64,000 bases of DNA, taken from positions 237,732,343 through 237,796,342 of the forward strand of contig CM068372.1 of the NCBI GenBank assembly GCA_034769895.1, in the 5' to 3' direction. This stretch comes from Magicicada septendecula. Lineage: Eukaryota > Arthropoda > Insecta > Hemiptera > Cicadidae. The notes beneath the pieces were generated by a model, which saw nothing but the letters and a program-made list of their open reading frames with translations, had not been told where the DNA came from and did no database searches. This document shows, piece after piece, positions 23,923 through 38,207 of the stretch. A program made the translations under genes and the position numbers. The number at the start of each line of letters is the position of its first letter. The stretch's first letter is position 1.

Positions 23923-24324
23923 TTTATTATTTATATATGTGAATGTGGCCCATTTTTTGTTGTTGTTATTATTTATGTGTTGTTCAGTTTGATTCAGTTT
24001 TTATTTTGTATTTGATTTTATTTTCTATTTTGATCATAGTATTTTTATTGTATCCATTTGCATAACCAATTTGGTATATTATATTTCTTTCTTTGTCAGT
24101 TTCTTGTTTGTTTAGGGGTATTTTGTACATTCTGTTAAATAACGAATAAAATGCTGCCATTTTATGTTGTGGTGGGTGGTCAGAATGGTTATCAAAAGTA
24201 AATCAACTATTTAGACATAACCATCACAAGATACAACAAACACATACAATATGCAATATATAGAAAACCAACTTCCACTAACATCATTATACCTAACCAT
24301 TCTGACCACCCACCACAACATAAA

Positions 24325-25203
24325 ATGGCAGCATTTTATTCGTTATTTAACAGAATGTACAAAATACCCCTAAACAAACAAGAAACTGACAAAGAAAGAA
24401 ATATAATATACCAAATTGGTTATGCAAATGGATACAATAAAAATACTATGATCAAAATAGAAAATAAAATCAAATACAAAATAAAAACTGAAAAATTAAG
24501 AATTAATCAAACTGAACAACACATAAATAATAACAACAACAAAAAATGGGCCACATTCACATATATAAATAATAAAATGTCAAAACTAACAAAACTATTT
24601 AAAAACACAGATATAAAAATAGCATACAAAACTAATAAAAATAAATTACAAAATCTAAATAACTCACACAACAAAGATAATACAACAACCAACGGTATAT
24701 ACAAAATTGAATGCCAAGATTGCAATAAATGTTATATAGGACAAACAAAAAAACAGCTGAAAAAACGTTATTTTGAACACCTAAATGCATACAAAAAACC
24801 AAACATATATAAATCCAATTTAGCCACACTTGCAATAAACACAGGACACGAATTCCCAGACATAACCAATGTAACACTAATAAAACATATACCACACAAA
24901 GGCACCATAATGAACATTTGGGAAAATTTACAGATTTACAAACATAAAACACAAAACAAATTAATACCAGAACAAATACAAATCAATACAAAACATGACA
25001 CAATATTCAAAGCACTCAACATCGAAAACACACAAAATACAAAAACAGATACCACAACCACACACAATAATGCAACATTGAAGGACCAAAGACCAACAAA
25101 CCACCATAATAACATCCAGAAGCCAACACACAAATACTGCACCAGAAGCAAGATGGCGAAGGTTGAAGATGGGAGAACAGGATCTCCCGAAACATGTCCC
25201 TAA
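24325..25203 (+). CDS. PLE C-terminal RT remnant plus GIY-YIG endonuclease
   Basis: 292 residues from the first ATG. The same frame is open upstream to about 24215 and reads YAIYRKPTSTNIII, then PNHSDHPPQHKMAAF, which is the PLE RT C-terminal block also seen in the PLE2 protein (HPTSHKMAAY). The order is: RT thumb region (1-90), basic Asn/Lys-rich linker, GIY-YIG nuclease (about 122-175: GIYKIECQDCNKCYIGQT, KKRYFEH, INTGHEF), and a Thr/Asn-rich tail ending EDGRTGSPETCP. The RT palm with YxDD is missing, so the element is 5'-truncated and non-autonomous. The last 14 codons overlap the hammerhead-like motif, and the TAA follows directly. Confidence 0.85.
   Translation: MAAFYSLFNRMYKIPLNKQETDKERNIIYQIGYANGYNKNTMIKIENKIKYKIKTEKLRINQTEQHINNNNNKKWATFTYINNKMSKLTKLFKNTDIKIAYKTNKNKLQNLNNSHNKDNTTTNGIYKIECQDCNKCYIGQTKKQLKKRYFEHLNAYKKPNIYKSNLATLAINTGHEFPDITNVTLIKHIPHKGTIMNIWENLQIYKHKTQNKLIPEQIQINTKHDTIFKALNIENTQNTKTDTTTTHNNATLKDQRPTNHHNNIQKPTHKYCTRSKMAKVEDGRTGSPETCP
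25161..25202 (+). ncRNA. Hammerhead-like motif, PLE1-right
   Basis: TTGAAGA (25163-25169), T, 5-bp stem II GGGAG/CTCCC, GAAAC, stem III AC-AT-GT, C17, then CCT pairing with AGG in a 3-bp stem I. C3 is T, which should reduce catalysis in a hammerhead. The second PLE1-family palindrome (32.7 kb) keeps C3. Confidence 0.4.
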
Positions 25204-25250
25204 AGAAAAAATACATCTTGAGGTAAAATAGTTATAAGTATTATAATATT

Positions 25251-25310
25251 ATTATTATATATATATATATTATTTATATATATACACACATATATATATA
25301 TGTTTATATA
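25251..25310. repeat. (TA)n-rich microsatellite
   Basis: TA repeats with ACACAC interruptions directly after the PLE1-right 3' end. The left side has a shorter TATATA stretch at 23190-23210. Confidence 0.8.
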
Positions 25311-25499
25311 TACATAGCACAATGAACATACATAAACATAAACAATCAACATATTAATCTTACACTAATGCGTTCATTTGCCTCAGATGAATAGCTTTAT
25401 TTAAAATTACCATGATAATCAATCTAAATTCTCAAAGGGTGATTTCGTTGAAAAGAGTCAGGACAGTAGAGTTACTATAACAGTAATAACATAAAGATT

Positions 25500-26310
25500 T
25501 ACTTGTGAAATGGATTATCCAAAATTTCCATCGGCGAAACTCCTTCCCACTGATGATCCAAATGCGTAAGGTTGCGTAGCTTCGATGTTATCATCACTTA
25601 ACACTCGCGGATAAGGTTCGCTCGCGGTGTGTGTTCCGTTGATGTCGGCCGTTAATATAAAAGTCTATAAAGCTATGTGTTGCGTGAGTGCGTTCATTGT
25701 TAATTATCGTGTACATATAACTGTCTATCGTCAAACTTCTTCTTGTATCTATATACGTTAATGTATTGTGTTTTAGATTACGTGATGTATTGTTCCATTC
25801 GGTATTGTAACACTTTACACTGTGCAACGATACATTTCCGTAACTCGGTTCATTTCCAAGATGCCACTCCTGTCCCTCGTCATAAATACTAGTTGTCACC
25901 AGTAAGATGTCTTCACGCTGTGCGCACATTCTGGTCCTATTCACTAGATATACATCGTTTTTTTCTCATACGGGGTGAGTCCCTTTGTGTGAGTATTCCC
26001 TTTTTTATTGCTGGCACGCTCCAAATTAACCTTACAGCGTGTGTTCGCTACAATTTCTCCGTATCTGGGCCACCGTACTGCATCTTTTGTCCAGTTTGTT
26101 GTGGGCTGTAAATCTCAGTTGAGTCGAGTCTGTCACAGGCGATCCTTACTTCCTATTGTAGTGTTGTGTCAGGCATACTCTCATTGTTCTTGGCAAGCGT
26201 CCAGTTGACACATCGTTAAGTTGCCTCTTTATTTATTGCTTCTGGCCCGGGTTGGGATGACTTGGCTGGTGTAACATACTTCTTGATCAAAATTTAAAAA
26301 ATTAAAATTT
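25500..26310 (+). repeat. Dispersed repeat B, right copy
   Basis: Aligns with the reverse complement of 20880-22510 (see that entry). It lies outside the PLE1 palindrome in the opposite orientation to the left copy. Small ORFs at 25594-26208 have no recognisable homology. Confidence 0.55.
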
Positions 26311-26489
26311 TTGGTCATTACATATGTCATGTTGTATGTTATGTTTTCAGCCATCAACGAAGACAGATTTATATTGTGATTTATGTTTATATATTTCTGA
26401 ATGTATTTTCAGGTAATGATTTATATATGTGTTTCGGAAGTTAACTTGAGTAATGTGTAATAAACAAGCATTCTACTTGATATATATTT

Positions 26490-26750
26490 TATGCGTTCAT
26501 TATTGTTCCAATCCTTAACATCAAAAGACATTAACGTCAATTGATTTGTTTGATAAATTTTCTTATATTGTTTTAATAACAACGAAATATAGAGTCTCAT
26601 TGTTTATGCTAATTAGTAATGGATACATTCAGTGATTAGACTGATTAATAATGTTTGCATAATCAGATTAATTAGTCACATTTCAAAATTTAATTGAATA
26701 ATTAAATTTTGCATAAATTAGCATAATTATCGTTAAAAAGTATTAACTGT
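26490..26750 (+). repeat. Dispersed repeat A, right copy
   Basis: Divergent inverted counterpart of 22750-23010. A short related word, AATGCGTTCATTTG, also occurs at about 25366 just outside the PLE1 palindrome. Confidence 0.6.
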
Positions 26751-29700
26751 TCAATGAGAAGTGATGAAGACTAATTCTTGTAATTGATTTGTTGGTGTTA
26801 AAGAAACTATTTCAAGTAACAGTGATGTATAATATGCATAAGGTTGATCTTTAATAAATGAAAACAAGACACATTTATTTGTCTAACCAACAAATTTATT
26901 ATATTTATATTTACTGTCATTACTTTTCTATGCCTTTTAACATATTATTATCATTACTTATTTTAAACATGATTTCTACCAATAGACAATTATATGCTAA
27001 TATCTCTATATCTCAGGGTTCCTTTGATTTATATATAAGCATGAATAACACTTACATCTAGTTACAGTACTTATTATATTACGAAATATATATTTCAAAT
27101 GGATTCATTTTAATGTGTAATTCATACGTAAGTTCTTTTAGAAGGACAGACAGGTGTATCGTAAAATAGTATTAGTACATAAAATTTTTACTGTTGGTAT
27201 GCATATTCCGGTCTACGGTGGGCTGATGTACTGTGATCTCATCTCCAGCTCCTTAGGTCCACTTAGTAGATGTAGATTCTCTCCCGGCTTCTTTGAACAC
27301 AGGATCATTTGGATGAATCGTAGTGTGGTTCGCTCTCGTAGTGATTGATTCGTTAACACTTTAATCACTTCACTCTACCTAAGTATATCCGGTTTCTTCC
27401 GATATTTACTTTAGTGAAAATACTGTTCACTAGTTACAACGGTTACTCTCGTTACGTTAATTTACATTTCGCAAACGACTTATTCCGTTTCAATAGTTTA
27501 TATCGTTAGTAACACATGATATGATCCGATTTTTTCTTTTATGAGTTACAAACTAATAAAACTCTAGTTCTCACTCTTTCGATATTTAACTAGGTTACAC
27601 AAACTGTTCATTCATGTTGACTCTACGAAAAATTAAATAAAACTCCTAGTTCTCACAAAACTGTTTACTCATGTTGACTCTCACAAAACTGTTTACTCAT
27701 GTTGACTCTACGGAAATTTTAAGTAAAACTCCCTCTATCGCGCCTAAGTTAATTGTATATATTCAACACACATAATTCCCCCACTAGTTTCCTAATTTTC
27801 ACTTTGCTCAGTTTTAATTAGTCCTTCTTTCTCTTCTTCTAGGAAATTCCACTCCTGGAAACACACCTACCTCCAAAGCTGTTTTCTGATAGGTCACATC
27901 CTTTTTATTTCTTACTCTTGGTTCAACCACCTCTGCCGCGGTATGTCCGACCTCAGAATCGTAAATCTTCCTGGCGTTTTTATATGCCTTTTAGCCAGAA
28001 CAACCCCTTAGTTTCTCCAAGCGTCCAGTTGCCCTGTTGGTTTACGATACGTCCATATACATGCACGTCGACGTTGAAGAATTTCACACTCTTTTGTACT
28101 AACTTCCTCTCCTAGTTTCTCTCCATACATCAATTTCATTGTAAGCGCGGACACAAAGTTTCTCTCTCTTTTTTTTTTTTTAGCGTTATACTATTTTATA
28201 ATTCGAAAAATAATTTCTTGTTATAAATCTAAATTAAAAATACAACTGCATTTCTGGCAATTTTAAGTAGACAGATAAGTGGGTAAAAATCGTGTGAAAG
28301 TTTCATATCTAATTAAAAAAATATAATAATAGTAAGGGATTTAAACTTGCTCCAAGCTACAGTTTGCCAGCGGTATTGTTCAGTATTGAAGGTTGTCTAC
28401 AGCCTCTCTCATTGTACGTTACAATGCAGGGCGTTTAGAAGGTTAAAAAGGTCAAATACTCTGTTTGGCGAGATACGCCTGGACTGATGATCTCGTGTCA
28501 CGCTAAATATTTATCCTGCGTGCGGCACGCAACGAGACAGAATACTGTGAACATCGTTTATGAATAGCTGTGAATCGAGTAGTGACATCATTAGATGTGT
28601 GAATTTAGCTGATCACGTGCCGGCTTGTAGATATTTCTGGCTCCAGAGACATATTATTTCAGCAGTGATGCGAACTTTGTAGAATATGTGCTATTTATTA
28701 GCAGTAATTCTACTATGATGGACAGATTATGGCACTAGTTTACAATGTACAAGTCCACGGGTTCAGGTCTTGTACACTGTAATTATTCCTGTTAAGTAGG
28801 CCTACTTGGTCTTTCAAGTTTCAGAGAGATAATATAACCGACCAGGTGATTGTCACACTTGTGTACCTTTACTAAGAATTAATCCATTTTAAGTAGGATT
28901 GTCGTCCGTTTTCTTGGACATATCCTCTATTTTTATTTGGGGGGTGACGTCCGGGGGGGGGGGCAAATTTTTGTCTAAGTTCGGGATTTTATCAGTTCTT
29001 TAAAACGCTGATTTTTAAGGACATGTTAATTATATTAATATATATTTGCATATAGTTAGTCAGATGACAAGTGTTTCGTGTTTATTAGGATACGATTTTT
29101 GTGTTCAAATTAAAGTAGTGTCGGTTTCACTAACTTGTGGTTAGGCCTACTCAATGAATTTGAAATATTCTCGGGATGAACTGTTCTGACTCGACGTAAA
29201 TTGATCGGAAGTTGAAGCGAGCACAGAATTTATCAGTGAAAAAGGAGTAACAATTAACGACTCGAAATTATTTAAGAAATCGTTCGATTATATTAAATTG
29301 TATATAATAATAAAACGACATCATGTCTAACATAGAAAGCTGAGAAACTTTTTTTTTTACATAATAAATATTGTTGTAAATGACATGCTAATAACATATC
29401 AAATGTGCTGGAGTTTTGTGGTTTTTGAAGATATACTGATTTCATGGTGTAATTGAGTTATCTTGAGTTATGGAGGGGAAGAGCTCTGCCTGAAGTGAGA
29501 GCTGTCTAAGTAAAAGGAATGACACCTTTCTTCCACCCCAGCATAATTTCTGATGTCATTGTGAAAACGGTGATCGTTACACTGATAGAAAAAGTGCAAT
29601 TCCATTCATCGGGTGTTTACAGTAAAGTCATCGCTTACGTTCTGTCAACGTTTCCATCAGTTAGTTAACTTCAATGCGAAACGCTATATAAGATTTAGTT

Positions 29701-29859
29701 CAGTTTTCGCGTTAATTTACTTAGGATTTAGTACAGTTTTGGGGAGGGGGCAGTTTATAAATGCGATGTTTTACTTATACAGACATGGAAATCTGGAAAT
29801 CGCCGAAACAAACAAGACGCAATTTACAAAAGGCACCATTATATAGTTGATAGAGTTAA
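26751..29859. other. AT-rich noncoding DNA
   Basis: No recognised gene. It holds a short tandem duplication at about 27645-27720 (the CTCACAAAACTGTTTACTCA block repeated), a poly-T run near 28170, a G run (28950-28961) and two TAGGCCTA octamers (28797, 29152). Confidence 0.4.
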
Positions 29860-30900
29860 CAATGAAAACACGACTTCGTGGCGATGTATGAACTATAGAA
29901 AATTGAAAATAAAGGACGGATATCCGGCAAGAGTAACACTATTCTTAGTGAAGTTACATATACATGTGCACCAGATTTTGCAGCCAACGAAGTTCAGATG
30001 CACCACTTATCTAACGCAAACAAAAGAGAAAGAGAAGAAAACACCCCAACAGTAAAATCTGTTTATACGGAAGAAGTAGGGCTGTTATCCAACTGCGGCT
30101 GTGAACAAATGGCAGAAATGGCTTCTCAATTAGTTTCGAAAATTACTTTACACTGAATTCGGAGAAAGACTCAGGGAAAACAAGAACCAGCAAGACTTGA
30201 AGACATCAATTTGCCATCTGAGTTGGGAAAAATGAACGGTGTAAGTGAGTCTCTTCTGGCTGACGACTCTTCTGTGCCGTACAGAAAAAGAGGAAAGGAT
30301 CTTGATCTTTTCTAGCAGCGAGGGAATTGCTGCACTCAATGAGAAGAAATATGGCCAATTGTATACGATCCAACCGATCTTGAGAGTTCGATTCCGGAAA
30401 CAAACGTTACACAGGCGGTGTACGCTTTTCTCCCGGCAAGAGACCCACAGTGGAAGGCTGTTACGGTCGGAGTCAACATTAGGAACTCCCGGGTCGCGGT
30501 CGACTGCTTACAACTTGGTTCATTGTCTAAATGTTTCGGCCACCCACCGTAGGCCTACTTCAGTAGAAACGCGTTAAACAAATGACGGCAGACCGAATGT
30601 TCTTATAAGCAGAGTTTGCTAGAAATACAAGAAAGTTGAAGAAATAGGAATGATGACTGACTACACGCACGATGACGAAGTTCGTCTTCAAGTAAGGATG
30701 TGTTCTGACTTAGCCTACTTGCTGCTCAACAAGGTCGACGAAGGTTAGCTTAACATTCAAGAGAACTCTCCATGTAACGAAACGTTTTTCGACTACTTCG
30801 TCGAGTAGGGGTTAGATAATTACATATTTTCGGAAGAATGTGGACCTGTCATTGAAAATATCACATAACAAACAATGCTGTTGAAGGTTGGAATCATCGC
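29860..30900 (+). pseudogene. FLYWCH zinc-finger / MULE-type transposase remnant
   Basis: Broken plus-strand readings give TSWRCMNYRKLK at about 29872-29910, which fits the FLYWCH core (WRC, then Y). Near 29970-30040 lies CAPDFAANEVQMHHLSNANK followed by REREENTPT, like the HNHAPDxxxxEVxK...KxRAxxTxxTP stretch that follows FLYWCH domains. Near 30850-30900 lies TNNAVEGWNHRLN, like the conserved TNNxVEGWH motif near the MULE transposase C-terminus. Stops and frame changes are frequent and the DDE core was not recognised. I infer a decayed transposase with a FLYWCH N-terminus. TIRs were not found. Confidence 0.55.
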
Positions 30901-32654
30901 CTTAACAATATGACAGAGAAATAACAGATAAGAGATCACCTCGGCGTGGTGTACTCTGGAAACGGCATGGCCGGCTAAGAATTGCTTTAAATTTCAAGAA
31001 GGCCCTTTTAAAATAATGATAATGGATTTTCAGCATTTGATAAAAATGATAATTTTTGAATTTTCATAATGATGATGTAGTTTTTCAAATGTATCCTGAA
31101 TGCATTCCATCAAGTTTCAGAGATATTGTATAAGTTTTAAAATAAATAAAGTGAGGTGAAACATCAATAAAATAATTTTCACTAATATTACAGTACTTGC
31201 GGGAAATATCTAATGTGAGCAACTTCTAGTGAACTGACCTAATTGGAGCCCATCCAATGCGTCCGGTTTAATCCCTAACCCAAATATTTTCAACTTCACT
31301 GGACACAAACCTATCGACTGCGCTCTAGGTAACTTTTGCGGTCAGTTTCCATATACACATACATTCACGTGTGTATACGCGCGCGCTCTCCCTCTCTTCC
31401 TCATATATTCGTTTGGTTTCTTAAGTGAATGTACAATATGGGGAGAATGTTGAGTGAACGAGGCAACGTTCTTAAGTGTTATAAAAATTTTACGTTTAGA
31501 AAGACGACATCATGAGGCTGAAGATGGAGGTGCACTATAAAGACCTGTACGTCAAAAATATACCTTGAGACTCCGAAACAGAGATCCTCGTGAACCAAGA
31601 ATTCACATCCATAATTTGAGAAAATACCTGTGCCAAAAAATTATTTTTAACAGAATAAAGACGAAAGCAGAATACGATTTCAAAGATCGAAATAGCTTGC
31701 TTAGAATCAACAAACTCAGACAAACCGATACAGACATTTCCTTTAAAAATAAAAAAAATGAAAATGAAAGAGTATAAGAAACTAAACGTTAAATGAAAAC
31801 TAACCTAAAGAGAATAAAAATACAAAACTAATAAAAGCCAATAAAAAATAAAAATAAATAAAAAAATGCTTTCAGTATTGAACAACTCAAGACTGTTAAC
31901 TCGGCCTAAGGAGCTTCTAATCCCACTTGGGTAATTTCTGGTAGGAGCGTCCACGACGCGGGGCGAGCACTGCTAAATTAGCGGGAGTGGCTGAGTTCTA
32001 TTGAGTATAGCATAGTTCTCTACCCAGCGATACGGATGACAACAAATAACGTTATTACGATGCCGACTCGTTTCTTTCGTCTTTTCTGATGTTTTCAGAG
32101 ATATTTCAGACTTGTTCAATCGTTCTGTAAGAATGTACGCAAAATTTTGTATTATATTATATTGCACTGTATTTGTATTTTTGCACGAGCAACCAACAAA
32201 CAGTGGTTACTCTCATAAGTTAAAAAAAGCTTATAGAAGTAATACAGTCAATTTGTTCCGGCTTGTGTGTAATTGTGTGTAAATGTGCGCGTAGTTGAAG
32301 ATTTATGGTTTAACATTATTTATTTTAAATGGTACATTACTACGGAAAATCTATATTACTTAATAAAATGTACGGCCTGAATCGGAAACTGACAAAACAC
32401 TTTCCTTTATGATGGAAATTTTTAAATAGAAGGGGCTACCAAATAAAAAAAAATTATAATTAACTTTTTACAGTTATAACGTATAGTTTTTTATACTTTA
32501 GTATTAAGTCTTCAGTTTTCAAGTTTCTGCAGTGAAAATATTATACTGTTCAGAATTATAAAAGAGTTGTCCTGCAAAGGTATATCATAATTATTATTGT
32601 GTCTATAGTTAATATAATTATACTATTATAAAATTTTATTATTATTATTATTAT
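30901..32654. other. AT-rich noncoding DNA
   Basis: No recognised gene. Short ORFs at 31535-31777 and 31973-32167 overlap each other on opposite strands and have no motif. Confidence 0.4.
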
Positions 32655-32740
32655 TTCAAACACTTTTTGGTACAGTCTATTTCTTGATGTATATAATATA
32701 TTTAATATTTATAGTAACTTTACATCATGTTTTTTTTTAT

Positions 32741-32783
32741 CTGGAACATGTTTCGGGACATCCAGTGTTTCCATCCTCAGCCT
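32741..32783 (-). ncRNA. Hammerhead-like motif, left arm of second palindrome
   Basis: On the minus strand: CTGAGGA, T, GGAA... stem II, CCCGAAAC-AT-GTT then CC, with GG/CC starting stem I. The core C3, G5, A6, G8, A9, G12-A14 is intact. Confidence 0.4.
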
Positions 32784-33140
32784 TCTTAATTTTGGATCTT
32801 GTGGAGTACTTGTGTTGGTTGCTTGTTGTTATGGTTTCCTGTTAGTTTTTGGTATTTTAAATTGGTATTATTGTGTGTGATTGTGGTGTATATATTAGTA
32901 TTTTGTGTATTTTCGATGTTGAGTGCTTTGAAAATTGCATGTTTTGTATTGATTTGTATTTGTGACACAATTGAAAACATGACCCAATTTTCAAAGCACT
33001 CAATATCGAAAATACACAAAATACTAATATATACACCACAATCACACACAACAATACCAATTTAAAATACCAAAAACCAACAGGAAACCATAATAACAAC
33101 CAACCAACACACAAGTACTCCACAAGATCAAAATTTAAGA

Positions 33141-33182
33141 AGGCTGAGGATGGAAACAGTGGATGTCCCGAAATATGTTCCA
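33141..33182 (+). ncRNA. Hammerhead-like motif, right arm of second palindrome
   Basis: CTGAGGA (33144-33150), T, stem II, GAAA-TAT-GTT, CC. The base after GAAA is T instead of C, weakening stem III. Confidence 0.35.
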
Positions 33183-33245
33183 AATAAAGAAAAACATCTT
33201 GAGGTAAAGTTACTACAAATATTAAATATATTATTATTATTATTA

Positions 33246-35476
<2,231 letters not shown>

Positions 35477-35769
35477 GCTATATTAAAACTAGTATAGTTT
35501 ATATAACCAGTATCTGGTTATTTTCCTGGACGGACTGTAAACTAATAGCTTTTGAATTAATTAAGGTAGCCTTGGTATATGACATCGACCTATTTATGGT
35601 GGTTACTAATGTGTTTACTTTCCATTAAAGTTGGTAGCGTTTAGTGTCTGGTGACTTTCAGTAGGTCAATTTGTAGGCCTACGTATGAGCGATCAAATAT
35701 GTTCATTTAAACGTACGGTTTGTCAGATTGCTATGTATATACACTTGAGAGAAAATAGTGTGAAATGAA

Positions 35770-35773
<4 letters not shown>

Positions 35774-35837
<64 letters not shown>
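35774..35837. repeat. (GA)n microsatellite
   Basis: Uninterrupted GA run of about 64 bp. Confidence 0.96.
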
Positions 35838-35840
<3 letters not shown>

Positions 35841-36078
35841 CGGGGATGATGAGTAAGGCGGGGTAGAACGGAGAGCGGAAGAACAAAATAAATTAATCCT
35901 AAGGACACAATGCTTTATCAAAGTAGACTATAGTGAAAGCGATCAGATGGTACGACCTCAGATCGACCTTGTTTTACGTAATCCACTTGTTAATTGTGAT
36001 GAATGCTCGCATTCTGTCATTTGTCAGCGTTACACATTGTCTAGAAATCTGGTTTATATTCGGTGCACTCAATTATTC

Positions 36079-36081
<3 letters not shown>

Positions 36082-36165
<84 letters not shown>
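36082..36165. repeat. (CA)n microsatellite
   Basis: Uninterrupted CA run of about 84 bp, directly upstream of dispersed repeat F copy 3. Confidence 0.96.
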
Positions 36166-36234
36166 GCTAGAATAAAGTCGAGTGACGTGTTATTTGTATT
36201 ATTAATAAACCTGTGTTATTTTAATATAATAGTA

Positions 36235-37135
36235 AGCTTACGAAGCTACAGAACTTGCTCATTATTTTGAACGAAATACATCTGTTATTAAATAAATTTC
36301 AGCAATGCATAATACTTTTAAAAAAGTTACGAAAATTCTGATTCTAAAATGTTTTTTTTTTTATTAAAACAACAATTGTAAAGTTGACAATCATACAATA
36401 AAATCTAAAAATTCCAAACTACTGGACTGGATTTTAGTTACATTTATGACCCAAATGACATATAATTTAGTCATAGTTTTTAAGTTGTGTATGTTTCCAT
36501 ATACGCTACATCTGCTTGTCTATATCTAATACTTTTCACAAATATCTACATAACGGATTACAATATGCACCCTTTCTTTTTCAAATATGCCTTAAATATC
36601 GAGTTGATATTCGAATAAAATTTCCCATAACTTGATACCCACACAGATTTTTACGACTTCCTTAAAATTTTTGGCCCTAGTGCCCTGAAATTAAAAAACA
36701 TAGTAAACTATGAAACCGGAATTTACCTTCGGATTCGGGTTAAAATTCTTTAAGTCTATTACCCATCATAGATTTTGCAATTTTTTTCTAACTTTTGATC
36801 CCTTTTTTAGACCCTGATATCCTGAAATATTAAAATTCCCGAACCAGAACACTAATATTCACATTCTGGTTAAATGACTCTTTCATTTGACATCCCACTT
36901 TGACCTAGCACGTGATACTCCACACATTTTAATCTCCCCCTGCCTTTTTTTTGTGGGTGGGGGATAAATCTCACAAACAGTAGGGTCTGTGGGGTAAAAG
37001 TATGGATGCGTATGCCACATTTTATGAAAATCGGTTGATGAATTCAACATTCATCGGTAGACATACCCCAAACAATAGGCAGATGGACAGACAGACGAAT
37101 GCCAAACGGCAGAATTGAGATCGAGAACTCGCTTC
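36235..37135 (+). repeat. Dispersed repeat F, copy 3
   Basis: Starts CTACAGAACTTGCTCATTAT, has the CCCACACAGATTTTTACGA-type internal units, and ends with CACATTTTATGAAAATCGG, AGACATACCCCAAACAATAG, a GACAGACAGACG run and GATCGAGAACTCGC. Same block order as copies 1 and 2. No satellite expansion here. Confidence 0.6.
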
Positions 37136-38207
37136 AGTTAAAGACGCATAGGCGCTACAGTTACTTGTGCGATATCTTTTCGTCATGTTTATGTTTCTGC
37201 GGCAGTTGTCTACAGTGGCAGTCATGAATGGCAGGCAGTTGGTCTTGCCATCCATTGGCGTGACGAGTCTGTCACGTGATTTGCCAAAGGCACTCGTCAC
37301 TACAGATCATCTTTCGGGTGTCCTATTATGAGACCCTGGGCTCTGCATATGTTGCAGCTTCACTCGGATCAACCGGTTACACATCTCATTGCTGTTTGTC
37401 AAGGTAGCCTCTGAGACCTCACAAACCAATGGGGTGTCATTAGTGCCGTCAGCACTTGGCTGGGTACCATGGAAGCAGCGTTTTTCGTCATAATTTTACT
37501 AAAGCTGGTGCAAAGACATTAGGACGTGGGTGATATTTCAGAGCATATTTTAAGCAATAAGCAATTAGTGCCGGTGCCGAAAAGTGAGAAAAAAAGGGGA
37601 GAAATCAGCAAATCACGAAGGCGTGGTTGCATTTGTATATATTAGCTTTCAGCATTGTCTGTACAGTGTGTGAATTGGGCGCTTATTGAATATTACATAA
37701 TTAATTATAATGAATCCATTTTGGTGTTTGTAGTGTTTTTTTTCCTAATGTCTAAAGCAACTGTGTGTGTCTATTTTTACAGTTAATTTCACGAGTAAAG
37801 AATGAACATGATCATGGTCAAGTTAAATTCAAATTACATAATTTTCAATATTAGGCCTATGTAAAAATCATATATTGGTTGGTTTAGTGCAGCCTAGTGC
37901 AAATCCCTTAAAATTTGCTCTGTGATGTTTATGTGGGAAAATTTTAAAGTTATGTACCTAACTTTTGTAATATAATACAACATAGGTAAAACATCACAGT
38001 TTTGAGTAGCCCTTCTATCATCTTCATCACTATCATCATCATCATCGTCGTCGTTATGGTCATCACTATGTATTATTAGTTATATAACTATACATTTATT
38101 AGATTATTGTGTTGTTTATCAGTTGTGCTGCGTGTATCTAGAGTTGAGAGCAGCCACAAATACTGAAGTAGATAACGAAGTATTTATTGGTGTATACTCT
38201 GTTATAC
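37136..38207. other. Noncoding DNA
   Basis: No gene recognised. It includes a short (ATC)n/(TCG)n tract near 38025-38058 and a TAGGCCTA octamer at 37852. Confidence 0.4.

Larger units (their letters stand above)
23240..24190 (-). mobile_element. Penelope-like element copy PLE1-left, 5'-truncated
   Basis: Left arm of a head-to-head palindrome. Near-identical reverse complement of 24294-25245. It contains only the 3' third of a PLE: the end of the RT, the GIY-YIG endonuclease, the hammerhead-like motif and the 3' tail (CTTGAGGTAAAATAGTTATAAGTATTATA...). Compared with the right arm it has a 14-bp deletion at about 23995, which shifts the frame. Confidence 0.85.
24191..25250 (+). mobile_element. 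Penelope-like element copy PLE1-right, 5'-truncated
   Basis: Right arm of the palindrome. It extends about 105 bp further 5' than the left copy, so the spacer 24191-24293 belongs to it. Its 3' end lies beyond the hammerhead-like motif, in a tail that passes into (TA)n sequence. Confidence 0.85.
32655..33245. mobile_element. Second head-to-head PLE1-family palindrome (3' ends only)
   Basis: Arms of about 300 bp (32655-32955 and 32975-33245) are imperfect reverse complements. Each encodes, reading outwards, only the C-terminal tail of the PLE1 protein (FKALNIENTQNTN, then KYSTRSKFKKAEDGNSGCPE). The hammerhead-like motif and CATCTTGAGGTAAAGTTACT tail follow. Divergence between the arms and from PLE1 at 24 kb is clearly higher than between the PLE1 arms, so this is an older, independent insertion with the same architecture. 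Confidence 0.8.

Noticed and set aside
23348..25216. Hydrophobic Leu/Cys/Val-rich ORFs resembling membrane proteins
   Set aside because: They are antisense shadows of the Asn/Thr/Lys-rich PLE coding sequence and appear identically on both palindrome arms.
30380..30400. tRNA-like B box (GAGTTCGATTCCGG)
   Set aside because: No A box at the right distance and no cloverleaf could be drawn; it lies in the FLYWCH/MULE remnant.
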